DNA from: Chryseobacterium camelliae
GTDB taxonomy: Bacteria; Bacteroidota; Bacteroidia; Flavobacteriales; Weeksellaceae
DNA length: 64,000 nt
Assembly (NCBI RefSeq): GCF_027920545.1
Contig: NZ_CP115859.1
Coordinates: forward strand, 1,364,001-1,428,000
Direction: 5' to 3'
Shown: positions 8,163-17,521 of the stretch, in pieces
Numbering within the stretch: position 1 is the first letter of the stretch
Layout of the letters: every line of letters starts with the position of its first letter
Position numbers and translations under genes: made by a program
The notes under the pieces: model-generated
What the model was told of the DNA's origin: nothing
Databases searched by the model: none
What the model saw: the letters and a program-made list of their open reading frames with translations, nothing else

Positions 8163-9521
8163 ATGGAAAGTAAAAAAGAGTTCTTTTTGGAGTGCTACAA
8201 ACTAGGCATCATTAAATTCGGAAGATTTACATTAAAAAGCGGTATTGAAAGTCCGTTTTATGTAGATTTAAGACCATTGGCTTCAGATCCTAAAATCTTG
8301 AAAAGCCTGGCTAATTATTTATTGGAAATGCTTCCTTTGGATAATTTCGATTTAATCTGCGGAGTTCCTTATGCAGCGCTTCCTATGGCAACAGCAATGT
8401 CTTTGGAAAGCTACATTCCGTTAATTATTAAAAGAAAAGAAGCTAAAAGCTACGGTACAAAGAAACTTATTGAAGGAATTTATCAGAAAGGGCAAAATTG
8501 TCTTTTGGTAGAAGATGTGATCACTTCAGGAAAATCTCTGATTGAAACCATTGCAGAAGTTGAGCAGGAAGATCTGAAAGTTGTGGATATTGTTGTTGTT
8601 CTGGACAGAGAACAGGGAGGAAAACAGCTTTTAGAAAGCAACGGATATAAAGTTCACACGCTTTTCAATATTTCGGAAGTTTGCCAAATCCTTCAGGAAA
8701 CCGGAGAATTGTCTGATGAAGAAGTAAAAAGAATTCAGGATTTCTTACAGGGAAATCATATCCAGTTTGAAGAAAAAACAAAATCTTCTTACGAACAGAA
8801 ACTCAACAGCACACAACATTCTGTTTCAAAAAAATTATTAGAAACGGCTATCGCAAAACAATCTAATTTAATTGCTTCTGCAGACGTTACCACTACGCAG
8901 GAATTATTAGATCTTGCAGAAAAGGTAGGACCGCACGTAATTGCTTTAAAAACTCATATCGATGTTATTTCTGATTTTGAATATGACAAAACAATTACTC
9001 CGTTAAAAGCATTGGCTGCAAAACACAACTTCTTATTGATGGAAGACAGAAAGTTTGCAGACATCGGAAATACCCAGGAACTCCAGTTTACAAGCGGGGT
9101 TTTCAAAATTACAGATTGGGCAGATTTTGTAACCTCACAGGTAATCGGTGGTTTTGAATCTTTAGACTGTTTCAAAAATGTAGGCGTTGTAGCCATTATC
9201 GGAATGTCTTCTAAAGGGGCTTTAACCACAAGCAGCTACAGAGAAGAAGCTTTAAAAGTAGCTCAATCTCACCCGAATGTCATCGGAGGAGTTTCTCAAA
9301 ATACCCTTCCTGAAGAATTGCTCTTGTTCACTCCGGGGGTTAATTTAGCAGATTCAGGGGACGGAAAAGGGCAACAGTATAATACTCCGGAACATGTATT
9401 CAGAACGCTTCATACAGATTTCATTATCGTAGGAAGAGGAATTTATAAAGCTGAAAATCCTGAACAGGCTGCCATTACTTACAAAAATGAAGGCTGGAAA
9501 GCTTACCTGAATTCTCTATAA
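8163..9521 (+). CDS. pyrF: Bifunctional orotate phosphoribosyltransferase / OMP decarboxylase (UMP synthase)
   Basis: 452 residues with two pyrimidine enzymes in one chain. Residues about 1-200 are orotate phosphoribosyltransferase: FTLKSGIESPFYVDLR at the start and the PRPP loop LLVEDVITSGKSL near 120-130. Residues about 220-452 are orotidine-5'-phosphate decarboxylase: Lys263 in ALKTHIDV and the catalytic D-x-K-x-x-D array in MEDRKFADIGNT near 292-303. Together they turn orotate plus PRPP into UMP in the cytoplasm. The domain order and the EDRKFADIGNT form are those of eukaryotic UMP synthase; most bacteria have separate pyrE and pyrF. All key residues are present, so both activities are expected. 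No other pyrimidine gene is nearby. Confidence 0.95.
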   Translation: MESKKEFFLECYKLGIIKFGRFTLKSGIESPFYVDLRPLASDPKILKSLANYLLEMLPLDNFDLICGVPYAALPMATAMSLESYIPLIIKRKEAKSYGTKKLIEGIYQKGQNCLLVEDVITSGKSLIETIAEVEQEDLKVVDIVVVLDREQGGKQLLESNGYKVHTLFNISEVCQILQETGELSDEEVKRIQDFLQGNHIQFEEKTKSSYEQKLNSTQHSVSKKLLETAIAKQSNLIASADVTTTQELLDLAEKVGPHVIALKTHIDVISDFEYDKTITPLKALAAKHNFLLMEDRKFADIGNTQELQFTSGVFKITDWADFVTSQVIGGFESLDCFKNVGVVAIIGMSSKGALTTSSYREEALKVAQSHPNVIGGVSQNTLPEELLLFTPGVNLADSGDGKGQQYNTPEHVFRTLHTDFIIVGRGIYKAENPEQAAITYKNEGWKAYLNSL

Positions 9522-9539
9522 AAATAATTCAGAATATTT

Positions 9540-9596
9540 TTAACCACAAAAGGCACAAAAAACTGACTTGAGTTATTTTGTATCTTTTGTGGTTAA
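9540..9596. repeat. TTAACCACAAAAG palindrome, copy 2 (57 bp), may act as a terminator
   Basis: Left arm TTAACCACAAAAGGCACAAA (9540-9559) pairs with the right arm ending CTTTTGTGGTTAA at 9596, followed by T residues. It sits 18 bases after the UMP synthase stop codon, so here the repeat can serve as its terminator. Confidence 0.75.
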
Positions 9597-9647
9597 TTTT
9601 TTATCAATTCCTTAGTCAAATCTTTACGAAATCTATTCAAAATAAGT

Positions 9648-9655
9648 TATATTTG
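9648..9655 (+). promoter_or_regulatory. -7 box (TATATTTG) of the M1-like/beta-barrel gene
   Basis: TATATTTG lies 17 bases ahead of the TTG start at 9673, supporting that start rather than a later ATG. Confidence 0.5.
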
Positions 9656-9672
9656 ATGCTTTATCAGGAATA

Positions 9673-12489
9673 TTGAAAAGGATTAGTATTTGTCTTATTT
9701 TGTTTTTAGGTGTTGTAGAAGTTTCTGCACAGAAAGATAGTATATCTATTGAAGCCAAACTGTCTTCAGATAAAAAAACATTGACAGTAAACCAGAAAGT
9801 GGTGTATTACAACCATTCCGGGAAAGACCTGAACACAATAAAATTATCAAACTGGATTTCCGCTTATCATAAAAGAGGAACCTCATTAGCCTACAGAAAA
9901 TTAGAAGACCGAAATACAGATCTGCATTTTGCTAAAGATGAACAACTGGGAAAACTTTTGAATTTACAAATTAAAAGTTCCGATTACGAAATTCCCGTTC
10001 AAAACCTCTCTGATGAAAATCTTTTCCTGCCTTTACAGCAAACATTGAAGCCGGGAGACAAAATAAAATTGCAACTGCAGTATCAAATGCAGCTTCCCGA
10101 TCAAAAATTTACAGGATACGGCACATCAGACAATAATATAGCTTTAAAATATTTCTTTATTGTTCCCGATCATTTTGATCCGGACAACAAGTATCCAAAA
10201 AAATATCATGATATTGAAGAATCGGTAAACTTCAATACTTTTTGGAATATCCATTTGACCACCGACACAAAATATTTTATCCAAAGTAATATTCCTCAGT
10301 CTTCCAATGGCAATTTCATGGGTGATTTGGATTCGGATCCCGAGTTTATTCTTTCTAAAAAAGAATTTCCGGTAATCAAAATAAATACTGAAGATTTCAA
10401 TACCGAAATAAAGTTCGGGTATCCTCTGAACCCTCAGGAAAAAGAAAATCTGGAATTTTTCCTGCCGCTTCACTTAAGGTTTATTAAGGAGAAATTGGGG
10501 TTTGTCCCTGAAACAATTTTTATCTCTGAGAAGTTCAGGAATAAAGAAGATTTTTTTGGAAATAATGATATCAAAGTCTTAACACTGAAGTTTCCTCTTT
10601 TTACAGATGCCGAGAAAATAGATCTGGATTATTTCGGAATGATTGCAAAAAAAATTCTTGATGAAAGCATTGTCACGGACAAACAGGACAATCATTGGTT
10701 TAAAAACGGTTTAAAGTCGTATCTGGAAATTCAATACCTGAATAAATTCTATAAGGAAGCCAAACTTTTGGGCACTCTTCCTGAGACTAAAATTTTCGGA
10801 ATAAAACCTTTAAAATTATTCCATGCTTCTAAAGTTAAGCTAGTTGACCGGTACGGATTGGCTTATCAATATATCATGTCCCAGAATCTCGACCAGAAAA
10901 TCAATGAAAAATTTACGGTACTGAGTAATTTCAATGATATGGCAATCAGCAGTTTTGAAACCGGAAGCTTATTCAATTATTCTGCCGATAAAATGGGATA
11001 TGAAAATTTCAATACCCTGCTGAAAGATTTTATCGTAAAAAACACCCATCAAAAGATTGATCCGAGAGACTTTTTAAAAGAACTTTCAGAAAAAGATAAA
11101 AGAACAGAATATCTGGCCGGCTTTCTGGAACAAAAAAACAGGGTAAATTTTAAATTAAAAAGATTAAATACAGAGAATGACACTCTGGATATTAAGATTT
11201 ATAAAAATACATTTTCCGATATCCCTGTAAAATTAAAAACAGAAAGTAAAGAAAACAGCCGACAAGAATATTGGGTAGAAGCCGAAGAAAATGAAAAATT
11301 AAAAACTTTTTCAATTCCTGCGACTGACATTTATAAAATCACTTTAAATGATGATTATATCTTCCCGGAATCCAAATACAGAGACAATTATTTATATGCT
11401 AAAGGTTTGTTCTCCAATGCAAAAAAAATTAAATTCAAATTTATAAAAGATATTCCCAACCCGGAATTCAATGAGATTTATCTGAATCCTAAAATCAGGT
11501 TTAATAACACCTATGATAAATTTTTATTTGGAGTCAATTTTAAAAACCAGTCATTTTTTGATCAAAAATTCCTGTATTCATTTACCCCGATGTACAGTTC
11601 CGGTACCGGAAAACTGACAGGATCAGGAGCCATCTCCTACTCTTTTCTTCCTGCAGAAAGCATTATCCGCAGTCTGACTTTCGGAGTCTCAGGATCGTAT
11701 TTTCACTATGACTACAATCTCGCTTATCGTAAATTATCAGCCTATTCCAATATTAATTTCAGGAAAAATCCGAGAAGTACAGTAAGCAGAGGCTTAGCTT
11801 TTTCATACAACTATTTTGAAAGAGATCTCAGCCCGGCAATGATTGCCAACAAGGATTATGACAAATACAATCTTTGGAGCCTTGGATACGGATATAGCGA
11901 CAGCCAGATGATTCATGAGAAAAGCTTAAGCATAAGCACTCAAGGAATGGAAGATTTCAATAAAATAACCGCAGAAGGTTTTTACAGATGGGAATTCGCT
12001 CCTAAACAAAAATTAAGTCTAAGATTGTTTGCAGGGTATTTTGTAAGAAATGATACCCGAAACAATACCTTCAACTATGGAATTTCCAGGGTTTCAAATT
12101 ATTCGTTTTCGTATACCTTGTTAGGAGAAAGTGCTAATAGCGGAATTTTATCTCAACAATTTGTTCTGGCAGACGGAGGTTTTAAATCTTTCTTACCGGG
12201 AAGTGTAAACCAATGGATCACTTCCTTCAATGTGGATTCCAGCGTTTGGAAAATTTTCCATGTTTATGCAGATGCCGGATTGTATAAAAATAAAAATCAT
12301 CCAACTCAATTCATTTGGGATAGCGGAATAAAGGTAAGAGTAATTCCCGATTTCCTTGAAGTATATTTCCCTGTACAGTCTTCATTAGGCTTTGAACCTG
12401 CTTTTAAAGATTATGCAAAACGTATCAGATACACCTTGGTTTTGAATCTGAGCTCGATTATTAATGCAGCCAGAAGAGGCTGGTATTAA
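9673..12489 (+). CDS. Degenerate M1-peptidase-like domain fused to an outer-membrane beta-barrel
   Basis: 938 residues. A signal peptide (1-19, ending VSA-Q) is followed by a beta-rich region and then an M1 aminopeptidase-like part. The segment NHWFKNGLKSYLEIQYLNKF (about 339-358) lines up with the family's WLNEGFASYLE helix, but the glutamate is asparagine, and no HExxH lies in the preceding 40 residues, so zinc cannot bind in the usual way. From about residue 600 to the C-terminal GWY the sequence alternates aromatic and polar strands (YSFTPMYSSGTGKLTGSGAI, LSLRLFAGYFVRND), typical of a surface barrel of 12 or more strands. Role unknown. The TTG start is the only one giving a signal peptide. 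Confidence 0.6.
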   Translation: MKRISICLILFLGVVEVSAQKDSISIEAKLSSDKKTLTVNQKVVYYNHSGKDLNTIKLSNWISAYHKRGTSLAYRKLEDRNTDLHFAKDEQLGKLLNLQIKSSDYEIPVQNLSDENLFLPLQQTLKPGDKIKLQLQYQMQLPDQKFTGYGTSDNNIALKYFFIVPDHFDPDNKYPKKYHDIEESVNFNTFWNIHLTTDTKYFIQSNIPQSSNGNFMGDLDSDPEFILSKKEFPVIKINTEDFNTEIKFGYPLNPQEKENLEFFLPLHLRFIKEKLGFVPETIFISEKFRNKEDFFGNNDIKVLTLKFPLFTDAEKIDLDYFGMIAKKILDESIVTDKQDNHWFKNGLKSYLEIQYLNKFYKEAKLLGTLPETKIFGIKPLKLFHASKVKLVDRYGLAYQYIMSQNLDQKINEKFTVLSNFNDMAISSFETGSLFNYSADKMGYENFNTLLKDFIVKNTHQKIDPRDFLKELSEKDKRTEYLAGFLEQKNRVNFKLKRLNTENDTLDIKIYKNTFSDIPVKLKTESKENSRQEYWVEAEENEKLKTFSIPATDIYKITLNDDYIFPESKYRDNYLYAKGLFSNAKKIKFKFIKDIPNPEFNEIYLNPKIRFNNTYDKFLFGVNFKNQSFFDQKFLYSFTPMYSSGTGKLTGSGAISYSFLPAESIIRSLTFGVSGSYFHYDYNLAYRKLSAYSNINFRKNPRSTVSRGLAFSYNYFERDLSPAMIANKDYDKYNLWSLGYGYSDSQMIHEKSLSISTQGMEDFNKITAEGFYRWEFAPKQKLSLRLFAGYFVRNDTRNNTFNYGISRVSNYSFSYTLLGESANSGILSQQFVLADGGFKSFLPGSVNQWITSFNVDSSVWKIFHVYADAGLYKNKNHPTQFIWDSGIKVRVIPDFLEVYFPVQSSLGFEPAFKDYAKRIRYTLVLNLSSIINAARRGWY

Positions 12490-12499
12490 TTTGGTGAAT

Positions 12500-12538
12500 A
12501 AAAAAACAGCTGCAGATTGCAGCTGTTTTTGTTTTTTA
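12500..12538. terminator. Bidirectional terminator between convergent genes
   Basis: ACAGCTGCA and TGCAGCTGT pair around GAT, flanked by an A run on the left and T-rich sequence on the right. It serves the barrel gene ending at 12489 and the convergent type IX cargo gene ending at 12554. Confidence 0.85.
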
Positions 12539-12553
12539 GATCTTTATCTTTAA

Positions 12554-13483
12554 TTAGTCTTTCAAAATCTTTTGAGAAACCGCTTCATTATTTACAGTAC
12601 CTGTAACGATATAATTTCCTTTTGCCAAATCAGCAACATTTAAAGTTCCGTCAGCTTTTACAGATGCTGTCTTCACAACCTGCCCGAACATATTGAAAAC
12701 TTTTACATCTTTTGCATTAGCTCCGAAAACGATTTCGTTGTTTTTTACAAAAGTATTTTTTACGAAAAGAGATTTTGTTTTTCCGAAATCTGAAACTGCT
12801 AATGAACCTGCACTAGGCATTAATGAAAAATCATCTACTGCATACATCCCGTCACTTCCCGTTTCGTTAGCATCTACCCATTTAATAAATAAACTGCCTC
12901 CATTAGCAATATTTAATCCTGAAATAATATTAGATTTCGCAGCTTTATTAGCAGTTAAATTACCATCTACAGCAATATTTGCATTATTTGAAGTTAAAAT
13001 CTCAACCAAATCTAAATTTGTAACCGGAATCCATGTACCATTATCTAAAGCTGTAGCATCAGTACTATAAAAGAAAGTTACTGTTTCAACAACTGCGTTA
13101 CTTCCTGTTCTCCATTGTTCGTGATTAAATGAAATGTTTACACTTGTAATAGCTGCACCCGTATTATTTACAAATTGAGCACCAAAAGCAGGAACTGTAG
13201 AACCTGATGCAATAGTTCCTAAAGCTCTATCTGCCGCATTTGCAGTTCCAACATTGAAAACAGCTCCCGTATTCGACGTTCCATCATTAACTACCGGAGT
13301 AAGAGCCTGTCCTACAGTACCCGAACCGGAAGCTCTAATCGCATTCCAACCCGTTGGTAATACAGTTGTAGCAGCCATCCCATCAAAATTTTGCGTATAT
13401 GCAACACTTGTTGATGTAAGACTAACTTGTGCAAAAACTAAAGAGGACATTAGTATGACAGCTAAAGAATAAATTTTTCTCAT
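12554..13483 (-). CDS. Secreted protein with type IX secretion (type A) sorting domain
   Basis: 309 residues. The signal peptide MRKIYSLAVILMSSLVFAQ is followed by a beta-sandwich-like region with TQNFDGM...LPTGW, a common opening of Bacteroidetes surface proteins, and FNHEQWRTG...FFYSTDAT strands that resemble carbohydrate- or protein-binding jelly rolls. The last 75 residues form the type A sorting domain: VKVFNMFGQVVKTASV, then LNVADLAKGNYIVTGTV and a basic end (QKILKD). That domain directs export through the type IX system and attachment to the cell surface. No catalytic motif is visible, so an adhesin or binding role is likely but unproven. Confidence 0.85.
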   Translation of the reverse strand: MRKIYSLAVILMSSLVFAQVSLTSTSVAYTQNFDGMAATTVLPTGWNAIRASGSGTVGQALTPVVNDGTSNTGAVFNVGTANAADRALGTIASGSTVPAFGAQFVNNTGAAITSVNISFNHEQWRTGSNAVVETVTFFYSTDATALDNGTWIPVTNLDLVEILTSNNANIAVDGNLTANKAAKSNIISGLNIANGGSLFIKWVDANETGSDGMYAVDDFSLMPSAGSLAVSDFGKTKSLFVKNTFVKNNEIVFGANAKDVKVFNMFGQVVKTASVKADGTLNVADLAKGNYIVTGTVNNEAVSQKILKD

Positions 13484-13510
13484 AATTTAAATTTTTAATA
13501 ATTTATATAG

Positions 13511-13542
13511 CAAAATTACATCATTTTTTTAATCAAAAACAA
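13511..13542 (-). promoter_or_regulatory. Promoter of the type IX cargo gene
   Basis: On the minus strand TTG (13540-13542), 21 bases, then TAATTTTG (13511-13518), 27 bases ahead of the ATG at 13483. It matches the flavobacterial consensus. Confidence 0.55.
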
Positions 13543-13626
13543 TAATTAGATTAATTTTCTGTTAATACTGATAAAACCCCGAGTGTAAGTATTTTTTTAG
13601 TTATTTTTACCAATTATTTTTAAAAA

Positions 13627-16600
13627 TTGCGGAATTATCTTTTAATATTCGTATTGTTTTTTATGGGCTTATCCTGGGGTAACGCACAAATTTTTTCGTG
13701 GAAAAATCCCAACCTTCCCAAAGACACCTTAAAAAGAGACAGTATTTTTTCCACAAAGAAAGACAGTATTTTTTCCGCAAAGAAAGACAGCATCATTGCC
13801 GCTAAGCTTGAACAGGACATTTTTGCAAAAGATACCTTAGATTTTGTAAAAACAAGCAACAGAATTATTGTGGATGAAGCAGTTTTAGCCAAAAATGATA
13901 AAAAAAGATTTTTAGGCGAACTTAACTCCAAAGGTTCTATTATTCGAGGAATTACTTTCGGTAACAATCAAGGACAGTCTGTACAAAGTTCTATGGATCT
14001 TCAGATCTCCGGAAGACTTTCGAAAGATGTTACGATTTTGGCCAGTATTTCAGATCACAATCTGCCTATTCAAGCAGACGGATATACTCAAACCCTGGAA
14101 GAGTTTGATAAAATCTATATGCAGCTTAATATAAAGGACAAGTCTATCCTTAGAGCCGGGCATTTGGATCTGGCAGAAACAAAAAATTACTTTGCAAAAT
14201 ACCAGAGGAGAAGTATGGGACTTCAATTCCAGACGGAAATGGGCAAGGAAAATAAAACTTTCGTAGATGTTTCTATGGGAGTGGCACGAAGTGAATTTCA
14301 CAGAGTCCGTTTTCAAGGGGTGGAAGGAAACCAGGGGCCTTATCGTCTTACAGGTAAGAACGGAGAGCAGTTCATTACCTTGATTTCAGGTTCTGAACAG
14401 GTTTTTATTGACGGGATTTTAATGAAAAGAGGGGAAAACCAGGATTACATCATCAATTACAACACCGGGGAAGTTACTTTCACCAGTTTCCGCCCTATTT
14501 TCCAGCAAAATTTCATCACCATCTCTTATAACTATACCAACAGGAATTATTCAAGATATTTATTTACAGGAAAAGTAGAACATGCAAGGGAAAAGCTTAA
14601 GCTAGGACTTAACTGGTTTATGGAAAATGATAATAAAAATGCACCTCTTGCTTTGAACCTCTCCAAAGAAGATGAACAAATTTTGGCAGATGCCGGAAAT
14701 AATCCGAATCTGATGTATGCCCCATCCGGAGTTGTGACCGAATATGATGTAAATAAAATTCTATACCGGGTAAATCCTGTAGGAAATTATTATGAATTTT
14801 CAACGGATCCCAACGAAACCCTTTATCAGGTATCTTTCACTTATTTTGGAGCCAATCTGGGGGATTATAAATTGACACAGACAACCAACAACGGGCGTGT
14901 TTTTGAATATGTTGGGACCAATCTTGGAGATTATAAAGCCGTAAGGAAACTGCCTTCGCCTGAAAAATCTCAGGTCTACTCTTTAAATTCTGAATACTTA
15001 CTGAAAGATGGTAAAATAGGTGCAGATTTTTCTTTAAGCAATTACGATATCAATTTATTTTCTTCAAAAGATTCAAGATTGAATACAGGATATGCGTGGC
15101 GCGTATTTGGAAACAAAATTTTTAAGAAAAACAATTGGAGTGGTACTCCTACTTTCGAATATCAATATATTGATAAACAGTTCCATATTTTAGACCGAAT
15201 CAATGATGTGGAATTCTCCAGAGATTTCAACTTGGCTCAGGAATTCAGCGGAAGAACTCAGAACAGATTTATTTTCAGCTTTTTAAATAAATGGAATAAC
15301 AAATCTACTTTGAACTATCGTATCAATTATCTGGATGAACAGGATTCTTACAAAGGGATTAAAAATGATCTGGATTTCGGATGGATCAAGGGTAAATTTT
15401 TAACGAAAGGAAATTTATCCTATCTGAACACCAACGCCACTCTTCAAAACACTAAATTCATAAGAGGAGGCGCTTCTACGGAATTCACCGGACAAAAAGG
15501 AAGTTGGGCAGTCGGTGGAAGTATGGAGCATAACGAAAAGAAATATAACGAAACTCAACTGATGGATGTCACCAGTTTCAGCTGGAAGGAAATATTTGTT
15601 CAAAAGAAAATCGGAGACAGCACCAGAACCAAACTATTGGCAAAAGTCTACATGCGTGACAATGACTCTGTACGTGACAATCGTCTTCAAAGCATGAATA
15701 ATATTTTGGGATTCATGGCGGAAAGCCAGATTATTAAAACCGAAAAAACAACATTAAACGCCTTACTTCACTATAGAAAATTTTTCTATCAGAATCAGGA
15801 TGCTGATATGACTAGAAACAATGATTTTGTGGTCGGAAATATTCTTTACAATCAACAACTTTTCAGAAACGGAATGCGCCTGCAGGCTTTTTATGAATTA
15901 GGAAACGGACAGGAAGCTCAAAGAGAATTTCAATATTTAAAGGTTACCGACGGACAAGGAATTTACAAATGGACCGATTATAATGGTGATGGTGTTCAAC
16001 AGCTTGATGAGTTTGAGATTGCAGAATATTCGGATTTGGCTCAATATATCAGAGTATACACCAATTCCGTACGCTATCTTCCGTCCAATAAAAACAAGTT
16101 GCAGTTAGCATTATTTGTCAACCCCTCGATTGTTTTTAACTCCGAAAATAAATTTTTAAAACGTTGGAATTTTAATATTTCCCTGAATTCACAGAACTCA
16201 TTTTACAAAAAAGATAAAGTACTGGTCATCAATCCGTTTGAAAAGAATGCAGATCAGATTCTTAAAAACCAGAACATCTTAACTTCCGTACAGTTCAATC
16301 CTACCGAAAAGTCCGGATGGAATGGTAATTATCGTTTTATATCGAACGACAACCTCATCAATGCCAATTTCAGTAATGAGGAAAGGGAGCAAACCTCGCA
16401 TTTCTTAAATATCGGATATTGGTTTAATAAAGAGTTCAGGATAGACTGGGAAAATTCTGTTCATGACCTCAAAAACTCTTCTCAGCTGTTTGCAACAAGA
16501 GATTACCGTTTGAATAATTTCGAGACAAAGCCTAAAGCTACCTATAAATTTACCGATGCCATACAAGCAGAACTTTCTTCAGCGTATAGAGAAAAGCAGA

Positions 16601-16902
16601 GAATAGATGGCGAAGAGCTCCTGAAAGCGTTCGACATTACCGGAACCATACAATGGGAGCGTAAAAAAACATCCATAAGAGGTAATTTTTCATTCATCAA
16701 TAATGATTTTACAGGAAACAATTTCAGCATTGTAGGAAACCAAATGCTTGACGGTTTAAAGCCGGGTAAAAACCAGGTCTGGAGTGTATTCATTCAACAG
16801 GCTATCAACTCGTTCCTTCAACTTAACCTAAACTACGAAGGAAGAAATTCCGGAGACAGAACCATTCATATCGGAAGTATGCAGGTGAAAGCGTCTTTTT
16901 AA
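13627..16902 (+). CDS. Large outer-membrane beta-barrel protein of unknown function
   Basis: 1091 residues. The signal peptide (1-21, ending GNA-Q) is followed by a short repeat in which KKDSIFS-type units occur three times (about 36-58). Then comes a long beta-strand-rich body with GSEQVFIDGILMKRGENQDY and NTGEVTFTSFRPI, a module also seen in SprA-like Bacteroidetes outer-membrane proteins. Near residue 780-795 YKWTDYNGDGVQQLDEFEIA has the spacing of an EF-hand calcium loop. The chain ends with alternating strands (MQVKASF), as barrels do. I know this as a recurrent uncharacterised family; transport or secretion is a guess. The TTG start at 13627 is chosen because it supplies the signal peptide. 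Confidence 0.65.
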   Translation: MRNYLLIFVLFFMGLSWGNAQIFSWKNPNLPKDTLKRDSIFSTKKDSIFSAKKDSIIAAKLEQDIFAKDTLDFVKTSNRIIVDEAVLAKNDKKRFLGELNSKGSIIRGITFGNNQGQSVQSSMDLQISGRLSKDVTILASISDHNLPIQADGYTQTLEEFDKIYMQLNIKDKSILRAGHLDLAETKNYFAKYQRRSMGLQFQTEMGKENKTFVDVSMGVARSEFHRVRFQGVEGNQGPYRLTGKNGEQFITLISGSEQVFIDGILMKRGENQDYIINYNTGEVTFTSFRPIFQQNFITISYNYTNRNYSRYLFTGKVEHAREKLKLGLNWFMENDNKNAPLALNLSKEDEQILADAGNNPNLMYAPSGVVTEYDVNKILYRVNPVGNYYEFSTDPNETLYQVSFTYFGANLGDYKLTQTTNNGRVFEYVGTNLGDYKAVRKLPSPEKSQVYSLNSEYLLKDGKIGADFSLSNYDINLFSSKDSRLNTGYAWRVFGNKIFKKNNWSGTPTFEYQYIDKQFHILDRINDVEFSRDFNLAQEFSGRTQNRFIFSFLNKWNNKSTLNYRINYLDEQDSYKGIKNDLDFGWIKGKFLTKGNLSYLNTNATLQNTKFIRGGASTEFTGQKGSWAVGGSMEHNEKKYNETQLMDVTSFSWKEIFVQKKIGDSTRTKLLAKVYMRDNDSVRDNRLQSMNNILGFMAESQIIKTEKTTLNALLHYRKFFYQNQDADMTRNNDFVVGNILYNQQLFRNGMRLQAFYELGNGQEAQREFQYLKVTDGQGIYKWTDYNGDGVQQLDEFEIAEYSDLAQYIRVYTNSVRYLPSNKNKLQLALFVNPSIVFNSENKFLKRWNFNISLNSQNSFYKKDKVLVINPFEKNADQILKNQNILTSVQFNPTEKSGWNGNYRFISNDNLINANFSNEEREQTSHFLNIGYWFNKEFRIDWENSVHDLKNSSQLFATRDYRLNNFETKPKATYKFTDAIQAELSSAYREKQRIDGEELLKAFDITGTIQWERKKTSIRGNFSFINNDFTGNNFSIVGNQMLDGLKPGKNQVWSVFIQQAINSFLQLNLNYEGRNSGDRTIHIGSMQVKASF

Positions 16903-16903
16903 T

Positions 16904-16959
16904 GTTAAGGCGACAAATTGTTAAGGTGTTAAATCGTTAAGATGTTATGGTGATGAATT
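16904..16959. repeat. Period-8 array, GTTAAGGT type, left of the four-helix-bundle gene
   Basis: Seven consecutive degenerate octamers: GTTAAGGC, GACAAATT, GTTAAGGT, GTTAAATC, GTTAAGAT, GTTATGGT, GATGAATT. It begins one base after the stop codon of the preceding gene. The same octamer appears in the opposite orientation at 17026-17066. Confidence 0.65.
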
Positions 16960-17025
16960 ACTATAATATGGAGTAGAGAAAATGATATTTCTTTTAATAA
17001 TTTTAATCTTCACAATAAGAAACAG

Positions 17026-17066
17026 CAGCTTAACGATTAAAACAATTTAACATCTTAACAAACACC
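17026..17066. repeat. Period-8 array, CNNCTTAA type, upstream of the four-helix-bundle gene
   Basis: Octamers CAGCTTAA, CGATTAAA, (one extra A), CAATTTAA, CATCTTAA, CAAACACC. It is the reverse-complement counterpart of the array at 16904-16959 and ends 11 bases before the ATG. Confidence 0.55.
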
Positions 17067-17077
17067 TTCACAAAAAC

Positions 17078-17437
17078 ATGTACACCTACTCATTTGAAAA
17101 ATTGGAAGTTTGGCAGAATGCAAGAGGTTTAGTAAAAGACATTTACAAAATTACAAGAACATTCCCTGCTGAAGAAAGGTTTGGGATCACCAATCAGATC
17201 AGGAGGGCAACAACAAGCATTACCGCAAATATTGCTGAAGGAATGTATAGAAATACCACAAAAGAGAAATTAAGGTTTATCAATATTTCTTACAGTACAA
17301 GTATCGAAGTGATTAATTTTTTAATTCTCTCTTTTGATTTAGAATTTATTCCTGAAGAAAAATATATAGAGCTGAGAGAAAAAGCTGAAAAAATCACCAA
17401 TCAACTTAATGGATTGTATCATTCGCTTAATACATAA
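17078..17437 (+). CDS. Four-helix-bundle (S23 / 23S intervening-sequence type) protein
   Basis: 119 residues, all helical, without a signal peptide. The family signature is clear: FEKLEVWQNARGLVKDIYKI at the start, FGITNQIRRATTSITANIAEG in the middle and a final amphipathic helix. Members were first found encoded inside intervening sequences of 23S rRNA and are structural relatives of the Avd accessory protein of diversity-generating retroelements; free-standing copies like this one have no settled function. No rRNA or reverse transcriptase is present here. The gene is closely bracketed by period-8 repeat arrays, which suggests it travels with them, though that is inference. Confidence 0.85.
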   Translation: MYTYSFEKLEVWQNARGLVKDIYKITRTFPAEERFGITNQIRRATTSITANIAEGMYRNTTKEKLRFINISYSTSIEVINFLILSFDLEFIPEEKYIELREKAEKITNQLNGLYHSLNT

Positions 17438-17521
17438 TTGTTGAATCTTTAAATTAAAACTTCGCAACGTTTTAACATATTAAAAGACAGGATTAAAAAA
17501 TGACATAATAATTCTGACTTC

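Noticed and set aside
17078..17437. 23S rRNA intervening sequence
   Set aside because: The protein family fits, but there is no rRNA around it.
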